NCBI RefSeq assembly: GCF_015706575.1
Contig: NW_024037072.1
Coordinates: 3,291,001-3,355,000, forward strand
DNA: 64,000 nt
Origin: Patiria miniata
Taxonomy: Eukaryota; Echinodermata; Asteroidea; Valvatida; Asterinidae
Direction of reading: 5' to 3'
Shown: piece by piece, positions 37,801-49,800 of the stretch
Layout of the letters: each line of letters begins with the position of its first letter
Position numbering within the stretch: the stretch's first letter is position 1
Made by a program: the position numbers and the translations under genes
The notes under the pieces: model-generated
What the model was told of the DNA's origin: nothing
Databases searched by the model: none
Seen by the model: the letters and a program-made list of their open reading frames with translations, nothing else

Positions 37801-40800
37801 GGTAAATGTTCAAGATGAACAAATCAAGATCTCCAAATTTTCGTCCAAGAATTGAGAAAAGAACTGGTACATTGATTGAACCACAGAGTTAGTTGTCCAT
37901 CTGATGACCTGACTCTTCCAACTTCCCAAATTACTCCTGGATTTTCTTACACAGTTTTTTTTTTTTTATGAGATCCAGCTGCCCTGGAAATCCTTGACAT
38001 CTGAATGAACTTTGTTACCAACAGGCACTCGCCCAATCTGTAATGCACCCCCTACTACAAAATATGTGCCCAGTTGTATAACAGACTACCAAAGTCTGGC
38101 TTCGAACTCCTCAAGGAACTGCATGATAACCCTGGTATCAAAACACCTGCTGCATGTATGTATGGGCAGGGGCCGGTCTACTGGGAACACTTTTTTTCAG
38201 ACACAGCAGAAATTTCTGGGAGTTTCTATTTTTTGCATCTGTCTGCAATTTGGTTTCTTGGATTGCTCACTGTTGCCTTCAGTCGGATCTAAGACGGAGC
38301 TCTGTTTGTGGGTTGCTCTGTGGTTGTGGTGTATGTACGTGTGGTGTGGTTGAAGTACAGCAAAATAAAAGCACAAAATGGAAGTTAAACGTACGACTGG
38401 AGGTAGGATGAATGGACTTCGTAATCTTATGAAACTTTAGATACATGAGCAGGAGGTGAAGTTATTCAGACTTCGGGCGTCTTTCATTCACATATTTGAC
38501 TGAATGTGCCCTATCAAGTTCTGTGCTAAAAGTACAAGTTCATATCTCAGTCAGTGAAGGAATTTGGCAGGCAATATTGATGGTCTAGCAGTTTTTGTGG
38601 CTAGCTTTGCCCTCCGTGTGAGACACCGTACTGGTTTACAAGTGAGATTGTTCTTTCAGAACAATAATACGTTCTTTTCTTTTACTTCACTTTGCAGACA
38701 GAGCAGAAGAAATCCTCAAGGAATGGAATATACCCAACAAACGCAAGGTAGAGTACCGGTACCTCCACAGTATCATTTTATGACAAGTTGACATTAAGAT
38801 GCAGCAATATTTTCTATTTAAACTATCACAATCCTGTGCTGGAAGAAGCACAATGGATCGGTGTAAATATGAGTATAATTAGACAGTTCATTAAAATTGT
38901 ACGAATGTCAGTATTGAATCTGCGATTTTTTTCTCACGGATAGAAGGAATGTTTTTGGCATTGAAATGTGATGCCTCAAATGGCTGTGGCTAGTCTAGTT
39001 ACATGTATCTGCTACTCACCTCAAGGACATTTAGGGATCTGTTCTGTTTCGTCCCAATGTCATGGAGAAACTTAGCACAAAAAAACTTGCCTAGCAAATG
39101 TATGCTCTAAACAAAATATCAGCTGAGACCATTTATCAGCAAAATGCATTGCTTGACATATTGGCCGGCTGCTTTAAGCAAGTTATAAGCAAATCCTTGT
39201 GCTTCGCAGCTCCCTTGAAAGTGGCCCCTGATAAGCAGGATCCGAGCAAAGAGCCTTTCTAACTCATTTTGCTAATATGTTCAGGATTGCGTCATTTCCC
39301 GTAATTATACTCGAGGTGAGACATGAAAATTTCCCCTTCCCTCAAAGAAAAAAAGACCAGTCATGTCTAGCTGCATGTGAGCCATTTCAGATAATTACTT
39401 AGTCTGATGTGTTTTTTTTTTTTTGTCTTTTGGTCGTCTCTCTTGCATTTCAGACTAACAATAACAAGAATAAGAAGAAGCGTAGCAAGCAGCAGCAGTC
39501 GGCAAACCAGGAAGACGGCCTACCCATAGCCAATGGTCTACAGGAAGAACACATTCCTAATAATAACAACATAGGTAAGTGCGTGTACATGTATGTGCCA
39601 GCCACCACCCCCCCCCCCCCAAGAAAAAAAAAATCGCCAAGTTAAAAATAGAAACGAACTGTCGCTTGTTATCAACCTGTTCAAGGGAAGTGTGCTTGTC
39701 TGCCAAATCTGCAAGTAGACGAGACAGAAAAATTTATCATGAGAGGCCCACGTCCACAGAGAAATGGAATGCTTGTCTCGCTGTTCACATGCACTGTACG
39801 TGACCTGTTCAAGCTAAACTAACTTTTAGGGGACTTTTTTTTCTGTGAAAGTGATTTTAGATTGCATGCCGAATTATCAAGACACTTGCATATATTATAC
39901 AGGGTGATTAAAAAAGGTACGTGTTATTTCAGCAAAACGAAAACAATTGACACACTTCCCTGTGTATTTCGTTTTCGTTTTGCGGAAAGAACGCACACCT
40001 TTTTCTGTGATCCGTGGACAGAACTTTAAAACGATGGTTGTATTTAAAACTCCGTAACTTGAAAATTACGTGAGTGATTTGAATGATTCTTGTACTAAAA
40101 GAAAGCTTATGAATTGGGGTCTCATATCGTACATTTTGAAAGTGCTACATGCAGAACTTCACTAAAACAATGGTCCCGACATTTGGTTGTTTTTTTACTC
40201 ACCCTGTACATGTAGTACATTGAGAGTATGAAGGGGGACAACCAATTAGATATTCTGTTTGTCAATAGCATTACGTACTTCTCCCTAAGTTTATGTCCAA
40301 GACATAAACTTAAACACTTTCTTGAGGGAAATCACATCGTAAGTCAATGTTTGTTACACAAATTATTTCAGAATCCTAAGGGGCATTCTTAGCAAATAAA
40401 CACTTCCATCAACGTGTACATGTTCATTTACGTGTACCATTACATCGTGATAATAAGTACAACAGTGCTATGTTATTTTTGGTGAAAATGATAAGAACCG
40501 GAGAGGTGTCATCGTGTATCTTGACCACTGAAAATTATCATTATTATCGTTTTCACATGCCTGCACAAATCTGCAAAAATGTTGTCATTAGCGAACAACC
40601 TGGTTTCTTTTTCAATTTAAGGAGGATATCAGACTTGAAAGTTTCCTATTTGGATCAAGTAACTTCCTCTTTCTCTTTGTATTTTCTTATAATTTACCAA
40701 TCACTGCGTGCAAGTTTGGCAAAAAAAATCCCCAGTTGGCATGAAGACTGGGTGGCCGCAGTTTATGGGCAACTCAACAATTTACATACCCTCTCAGGTG

Positions 40801-43800
40801 ATTTGATTAATGCCAAACCTTTTCTGCTGCATGTACGTGAGCGGTGGATGTTTACCAAGAAAATTTCTGTTGGTACACTGTCAAGGTCTACAGAAACCGC
40901 AACCTTGGCATGTCTTTGTCATTTTGACAGCTATTATGAATAAACTCCCCTCTTTTGAAAAATGGACAAGGCAAATGTGCTGGGCAAGGTCAGTTTGGAG
41001 CAACAGTTTACAGCACCAACCATTAATCTTTGTAGGGGTGACTAGGGTTGGCTTTAAAATCCCCTTGGTACAATGTCTTGTGACTTTTCGGCAAATTTGT
41101 TAAGCCTCCCAGGGACAAATGTGGTATGTACATGTAACTAATGATAGGATAGACGTGACCTTCATGAAATCATGTGGTGTTTATTAACCATCACATCACA
41201 TGAAATCATGTGATGCGCATGTCGCATCGGTGAAGCACAAATCACAGACATTGGCATTTATTGTTGTGGAAGGTATGCATGTATTGTTTCGTAAACAAAG
41301 AAAATGATTATAACTTACATTTAGGCCTGGAGCATGAACGTTTCTCATCACCATTCGCCAGGATATATTAAGTGATATATTAATATTTGGTTCATGTATA
41401 AGTTGTCACCGTTTCTCCAGAAATTACATGTATCATATACATGTACTTACAATGTACATGTGCATATGTACATGTTAAAGCATTTCTTTTAATACTAATC
41501 ATTGCAACCTCAATCCATCAAAAATTATTGCCTGGTTTTGTACAGTTTTGATAAAGCTATTTTTAGCAGTAAACCTCAGTGACTATGCAAAAAAAGTGCT
41601 TTTGTTTTACTTTAGTTTAAGATTTTTGATGATTTGGGGAATTTGAAATTCCAAGTCAAAATGCCCCAGGCAGTAAGGGTTTAATATGATTATGAAGCCT
41701 TGAATGAAGAACTTACAGTTACTGTGAAAAAGTATTGGAATGACAGTATTTTAAGATTCTTTGAATATTTGAAGTACATGTGCATGTACACATGTAATTC
41801 CTCCCTGACTGCCCAAACAAAACTGATGAGTAATAATGATGTGAGAAATGTCTGTGTGCCATGGTTATACACATCAAATTAAAACTTAAACATCCTTTAC
41901 AAGTTTACACAGAGGATGTGGTTAAATGGAGTCATTTGTTTAACCATCAGACCCATAATAGAAACGGAATTAAGCAGGTAGTAAACACTGTATTTGCGTG
42001 CGCTCTAAGTTCATTGTGGCTACTTGTTGATGATAAAAACATCATGATCAATGTCCATGAACACGGCCCACGGGCATACAAGTTGGTGCCTGACACTGGT
42101 CTGAACTGGTATAGGGGAACTCCCCCGAATGTGCAATCACGTTGAACAGTCCGTGTAACTACATTGTAAATGCAAGGCCATTGTCTTCAGTTCCTTGCAG
42201 TGTTTGGCACAGCGGCTATAAACAGCTTTTCATATCTCCAAAGTTGATCAATAGTAGTTTCCTGGCTTGCATACTTTGCATATTTCTTTTGTCAATAACA
42301 AAAGGAAATTCGGTATTTGTAATGTAGTCTTGCCAGTACATGTACATGTACGATCAAATTATTGATTGATTTGCACAGTACGTGAGCAGACATACATTTC
42401 CATGAATTTCGTTTCAGAATATGCCCCACGCTCCCAAAAATTGAATAAAACATAATCGATTGAACATATGCAGTATTTTAAAATTTGTAAATTAATATTA
42501 TGTTTTCATTCCTACCAATGATTCCATTGTAGTGTGATTGAAAGAAGTGAAACATTTGAAAACAGGTTTTTTTTTTGTGAACGCAGCCCATAAAATTTAC
42601 ATACATGTACAGCTATTCTCTGAATAAGATGATCTTTGTACCCATATATTCTTTTTCCAAATTTGATACCTTTATGCAAAGCGCAGAGTCATCTGAAAAT
42701 ATGCGCAATTTTACCCCAAATTCATTTCATAGTTGCTATTAAACAGGTTTCATGTAAAACAGGTGTCGTGTACATGTGTACAGACATACTTCTTTTAATA
42801 CTAAAGATCATTTGCATTGCAATACAATTTGTGAATACAAGAAATTATGGGCAGTTCATAATTCACTATAACTCAATCAATATCCCAGTTGCAGAAGTGG
42901 ATGACCTTCCCTTCCGTCTCGTGACTCATCAAAGACCTTTTCTGTATTGACTTTCATCTGCAGATGTTACCTGCAGTCAGGTAAACCAGCATCAAAGGAA
43001 ACCATTCATCAATGATCACCTGTTTCCTCTTCAATATAGTCAGTTACCGTTTTGTTATTCTGTAGATAAACCCATTGAAGCTGGAAGTACTCAGCAAACC
43101 AAGCCCATTGGTGCAGTAGCCAACGATGCCAAACCAGCACCAGCGCAACGCCAAAGTGCCCCCAAGCCTGTTGATAGCCCGAAACCACAGCGCAATCCCC
43201 AGCAGACCAATAGCGACCGGAAGCCCGCCCCCACCCAGTCAAAACCCAAAGAGAACCCAGCGGGCGCCACGCAAAAGAAACCTCAGGAACCCAGGCAGCG
43301 CCCGGCGCACGCCCAGTCCCAACAGGGGCAACATCCATCGGAAGCAACCCAAGCCAGATCCGGCCAGCAACACAGTCACAAACAGGCCTCGGGACCGGCA
43401 CCCGACAGAAGGACAGGCAAGGATGGCTCGGGTCAGAGGTCGGGTCAGGGTCAAAGTTCAGAGGGTGTTGGAAAGAGGGAGAGGAATATTAGCGAGTCTA
43501 GCTCAGTGACCGATCCGTCCAGATCCAAAAAGACAGGTAAGTCTTAAGATTCAACGAGGCTTTTTCAACTGCTCTCAGGGAACATCATTCCAAATTTTGG
43601 TCAGACGCTGAGGCTTTTAGACCTTGCTGAAAAGAGATTTGGCTATGTTTTGTCTTTTCATTCAGTTGTGAAAGTTTAGAACAATCACTTGTAACATTTG
43701 ATATTTTGCTTTAAGTGTATTTTACTTCTAAAACATCATAGAAGTTTGCGTGTCTAGTGTTTTTAAAAATGGCTGAAACTCTCTGAAAGGCACAATGACA

Positions 43801-46800
43801 TAGAAACAGTGACAAACAAGAAACGTACCATATGCTTTGTGTAAGACTTGTCACATGTCTATTATGTAAAACTTTATTTTTCTCCTGTGACACGTGTGCT
43901 GGTGTCTTGTGATTGTCAAGATTGCGAATCTATATCTATTTGTTTGATATTCGTAGGTTCCTCATTGGACAAGTCATCAAAGGATCTACAGAGAACAGTG
44001 GTGTCACTGACACGACACAAGAACCTGCTGGCGGAAGAGATAGAGAAAGCTGAGAAAAGACTGAAGAAATCATTTGATGATGCCAGGACAAGGTAAAAAA
44101 CAAGAACCCCCTTCTGCATATCTATTCAGAGCTTGATTTTCCAGAATTCCTCAGTTTGGTAAATTCTGGCTGCATTTACTTTTGCTTGAAAGCAACTTAA
44201 ACCCTAACTCCCGAAGTGTTTTTGCTGGGAAACCTTCCTAAATCTTCAAAAAATTGTTCATCATGCAGTTAAAGGGAATATACGTCATTTGAAAATTGCA
44301 AACATCAAAAACAAAACTACCAAATTATCACGAAATACCTCACTATTAGTGAATGACAGTCTAAAGCAAGTAAAATCATGGCACCTGGTGTGCTGACATT
44401 TTCAAGAAAAGTAGTATTTTTGTATCAATTTCCAACAATGGTCAGCCGACCAGCGTTAGAAAAAAAATGGCTTTTATTCAAATACTTCTCCCGATTTATC
44501 ATATTTAGTTAGTCCACATTTTCTTTGCAATCGATTACACACCTGTGAATGGGTACAAGCCAGCTAGACTAGTTCCCTGATCTCACAATTCCCGGACGTC
44601 TATAAATTGCTCTGTTTCGCCTTTGGTGGACTTTCCTAGTAAATAAGTACAAAGACAGAGTCAAAGAAATTGATGTGATAGCAAAATGCCTCGGGAAACA
44701 ATTTTCAATTTTTTTGTCTTTTTATTTTCAGTTTGGGATCACGAGAGGAGGAACTGATGAGACAGATTCAAGAAGTCAAGCGACAAGCCAGTAAGTTAAG
44801 AAACAAATTGCAGGATTTTATTTGCAGTGTTTAACTTAATTTTGTTATTATCTGGAAGAGGTGAGCTAGACATTTTTGGATTGGTCAAAAGGTGACGACA
44901 TGATGATACGAATGAGTTATAGAGTTGTTATGAGTCTAAAAAGTTGGCTTTTCATTGATTTTTTATTCAGTTTTGTGCGTTTATGTATTATAGTACGTGA
45001 ATTGGATTTAAAGAATGTTTTTCAGCGATTGAAACCAAGTTCCGTAACTGGAGCTCAAGGTTTGTTCATGATTTGATTTGTTTTCGTAACTCTTATTTTC
45101 TTTGAATGTTTCTAAACAGCCTCACTTCTTGATGATCGGCAGCATCGGGCCTTTGAGCTGAAGCAAGAAATCAGCAGAGCTGTTAGCAAGACGGACACTG
45201 ATCTCCTGGAACTCAGAGCAGATATCAAGGTATGGGGCTGGGGGAAAGATTCATCTCTGCGTTGTGTCTTTTTATCCCCCTGGCTTTCAAGCCAGACAAG
45301 GGGATATTGTGATCGCGTATTCCTTCTGTGTGTGGGTGTGTGTTTAAAAAAATCCTTTCCAATATGGATATTTACGAGGTCTCTGGAGAGATTCTAATGA
45401 CTCTAACATATGTTAGTCCAGTGTCTCACCGAAGCTCCCCATTCAACCCAAACTCCCCATTCAACTGAGAACTGGTACCTGCCGGGTGGACAATCAAGGC
45501 CGTCGCTGAAAATTGTCCTTACTACCTGCCTGTACATGTACATGTATACAAACTGGCAGGATGCCAGAGGGATTGCGCAAGTTTTACTTGCAGTGTTTTT
45601 GACTAGGTAGCTCAAGATTGTGTTGTGTGGGTATGTTATTATCAGTCGTGCACATTTGTAAATCGAAAGTGAACCACATATATAATATGACAGTGAAAAA
45701 TGATAGTCCAAGCTCAAAAGTCCATAGTTCTTGGAGAAAACTACAATTTTTTTTAGAGTTTTGTTGTACATTATTGAGGACTCTGTAAGATTCACTTCTA
45801 TTGTACATACATGTACAAAATTGAAAATTCACTGTAAAAGAATATTCCTTTGAAATGAAAACCACTTGTACAGACTACCGGGAAGATTATCAGTGACAGT
45901 AAAGATACCCTACTTGCCGTTGGTGGGTATTTTTGCTTCATAGTAGAATTTCTTTACACGTGTAACAATGGATTTAATGATACTTTCCAATATCTTTTAC
46001 CCATCTCTGTATTACATGGGAATAATGACTAAGACTTAAAACGTTTTCAGAGCAAGGTTGCGTTGTATAGTCCTTCGACTGTGCATGCCAAAAGTAGGAA
46101 TGCTAAAATTAGTAATGCCATTTCAGCCGTCTGATCATATGGTATACATTTTGCAAACTGACAGCCAGACAGGGAGCTTTCAAAATCTTCAACTCATTGT
46201 AAACTCGTTAGAAACATTTCCCCTCAGTACAGGAAACTCGTTGGAATTGTAGTTGGACTTGAGGTTGGGTTGAAGGTTGCCCTTTCTTACATATAAGTCT
46301 CCCCCGGGAGGTTTGGCTGTGGAAAACAGATGTTTGTGCTTGTAACTCTAGACATGTACATGTATCGCTCATGTAGAACTGTGTTGAAGTTCAAAGAGCT
46401 ACACAGGCAGGTACATATGGCTGAATGCTTAATACTCTGAAACACACACCCCTCCCCTCATACATGTTATATCTGCCAAAGTGTCTTATGTTTATTACTT
46501 AAAGGAAACTTGCTTTTGCTGTAATTTTCAGAATAGAGGTTAGAATTTTACAGCAAATATTGTTATATTGATAAATTGGGGGCAGTATTTGAAAAATGTC
46601 TGGGTTTTTTTCCAACGATGGTCGGCCGACTTTGGAACTTGATACAAAAAATCCCACTTTCTTGAAAATGACGGCACAGCAGGTGCCATGATTTTACAAG
46701 ATGCTTGAGACTATTGTTCACTTACAGTCAAGTAAGGTACAGTAAACTCCGGCTAAACCGACATCGTACAACTCATCAAATCGCTCAAGTCGGCCATCTG

Positions 46801-49800
46801 ACTTAAAGGGAATATACAACATTTGCAAACAACGAAAAATAAAACTATCAAGTTTTTGCGAAATACCTTAACAGGATGTTGGTAAATGACAGTCTAAAGC
46901 ATCCTGTAAAATTATGGCACCTGGTATACTGTCATTTTCAAGAAAAGTGGTATTTTTGTATCAATTTCCAACGCTGATCGGCCGATCAGCGTTGGAAACA
47001 ACTGGCTTTTTATCAAATACTGGCCCCAATTGACCATTGCACTTGTTTGCAATCGATTACAAACCTATAAACGGGTACGAGCCAGCTAGACTGGTTCCCT
47101 GACCTTACAATTCCCCCAATGTATGTAAACTGCTCTGTTTCTTCTTATATGGAGTCAGGGAACCAGACTACAGGAAAATGATCGTTTTTCTTGGTTTTTA
47201 TAGCATTTTCGAACCCAAAACCTCCAAAAAGTTAGTGTAACTATATTTGCTTTATATTTCCGACCCCCCAATTCCACCCATTTCTGAAAATTACAGCAAA
47301 AGCAAATGATGTATATTCCCTTTAAGTCCTGATTGTCCGTAATGCATTTCCATTGAATTTTTTATTTCTAAGTCGGCTTTTACAAGTCGCCATTTCGCTC
47401 AAGTCGTCTTGTTACTCTCGGTCCCCTTTTATATAAAAAGCTTTACAAAATCCTTTGTGTAAGTCGGCATTCAACAAATCACGCATTGGCATCGACTTCC
47501 TGTACTGCGGTTAGCAAAGTGTCGAGTGAAAAGTGGTTTCGCACGGCCCGTGATTGCTGCATGCATCAGTGTCGAAAAAGGGTGTCCTACTGCATACCAC
47601 TACTTGGCGTTATAGGATCTTTGCTGCATACATCGCATATGCATCGTGAGCATATCAATACCAGTACCCCCTCTGGGCTGTACGAATGCGCTCTGTCCAT
47701 TTTGGGGGTCGTCTTATTGAATGACTACTGCTGCAGTCAATGCGTGCGTGGTATATACCGCACCACGCACGCATTTAATTTGTTACTGTGCACGTACACA
47801 ATCGTGGTCTCCACTATCAATAACCCAAACGTGATGATACAATTCGAGGATTAATTTCCTGGATTCAACTCAATCATTAAGGAGACAATCCAGGGTAAAT
47901 CGAAGCCAATTAGTGCAATGAATCATGTGTGCAAAAGACCATTCATGTAAGTCGGCAAAATGACGACTTATAGCATATATCGGCATTCGCGTAAGTCGTC
48001 ACAAATTCTTGGGTCCCGAGAGTGCCGGTTTAGCCGGAGTTTACTGTACATGTGTATTTCGTAGTAATTTGGCGTTTTTGTTTTTTGATATTTTCAAATG
48101 TTGTAAATTACCTTTCATGTCAAATGTCTCTGAATATTTTCTTTTTGCTCAGCTGCATGTGGTAAATTTTATGGATCAATTTTTTTGGTATCCACTTGAG
48201 TTCCGAACATAGATTGCCTGTAGCCCATCCCCGTTTCTATTTTGGGGGACTCAAGTCCATACGTTTTCTTAGGTGGTGATTTCTTTTATTTGAATATTGT
48301 TGACAAAAAAATACAATTTTGAAAACCCTGTATTGAATGAGATGTGACCAAGGGCTGATGAGGATGTTTTTGAAGACCCTGTTGAAGGTCTGATCATTGA
48401 TTTTTGTTTTTTGATGTTTATTTTTCCCTTTTTAGCACTTTGTCTCGGAGAGAAAAATTGACGAGGAGATTGGGCGATCATCTCGCTTCACAGGCAATCC
48501 AGACCTGCTACAGGAGGTAGGATCCAAATGTTCAAGTTGGAATGATGACAAATGTTTTGAAAAGTTGAAAACATGTTTTGGAAGTTTGAGTCAAAAATTG
48601 TTAAAGTTAGACTGTGCAGGCATGCAATTTTTCTTGGATTAGCTGATTTCCTTGTTTTTATACCATTAAAAATTGAAATGCACAGTATAAAGTCTTGTAA
48701 AGAATGGAGTTTCCTCTTTTTTTGCTGGTTACTTCCAAGTTGCATGCCTGACAGGAGAGCACCGCAATTGACCTATCGCGGTAGAATCGCGTCAACGCAG
48801 CTTGTGAAATATTGTCCAATGACATGATATGCAAATGGACGTGGAACGCGCAAAATCTGAGACAAACAAAACTTAATGTGCAAAATTCCATAGTTATCTA
48901 AGGGGCGTGGATAACTTGCAAACGGCAATAGGTCGATAGTGAACACAGCTATACCAAACATTTTGCCGTCGTGATCAACTTTTGCTCACATATTTTATGT
49001 ACAAATATACAGTGCTTTCTTGGTGGAAAAAGTAATGAATGATTACATTACTAAACATCTTTTGTTGGCCCGATTGTGTGTGTTTTTTTCACAAACTTCT
49101 ACTGTAATCCCTTCTTTCAGGCCGTCAAGAACTTTGGTGAGGTCCTACCCGTCAAGAGCGTGTACTCTGCTCGTCGTCACTCCCTGACGTCCCTGACTAG
49201 TATGGACAGTCTGAGCCGGCCCACCTCCATCAGCGACGATCACGGTGGCTTGCTGAGCCGATCCGCCTCCACGGTGGACACCCCAGCCACGCCTACCTCC
49301 CCGACCACCCCTGACGCTGATATGGACTCTGAGGTGGCCAAGATGGCCGCCAAGATGCAGCGATCGCTGCAGGTACAGCACAAACTCACTGGTTAATAAC
49401 TGTCGCAGACTGATTTTCCAGAGTCTGGCTGAACCACATATGTACTAGGAGTGACTCATGTCGACCCAAATAGATTTGGGTTTCAGACAAGACTCCGAAA
49501 TTGTTCCTAGTGACTGCGACAGTCGATCTTTGACAGAGTCCCTCTGAACTGTTTAAAACATCAACATTTTAATTTGACAAAACAAGTCTTTGAAAATAAG
49601 TTAGTTCAGTGCGACTCTGGTGTGCCAGTCTGATACAGATGTGTAACCTTTGCTCTTTGGGTGTAATTTGTTGCCAGTTAGCTGGATGTGTCAATAGTCT
49701 CCACAAAGAGTGCACTGGAGGATGCAAAGACTCTAAAAATGTGATTTGGTGGATGCTCATTTGTTTATCAGAGGATTAGGCCATGTCTGAATTACTTGGC

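Larger units (their letters stand above)
46499..48116 (+). mobile_element. MITE family R1, copy 5, split by a pogo-like insertion
   Basis: Left part TTAAAGGAAACTTGCTTTTG up to 46739; right part resumes at 48049 and ends at TGTAAATTACCTTTCA. The 1.3 kb between is a separate element with TA duplication. Internally shortened relative to copy 3. Confidence 0.82.

Noticed and set aside
40470-40943. 157-codon open frame in SPATS2 intron 5
   Set aside because: No domain, no codon bias, no splice context; plausible length by chance in AT-rich intron.
43009-43401. 130-codon minus-strand frame
   Set aside because: Shadow of GC-rich SPATS2 exon 6 on the opposite strand.
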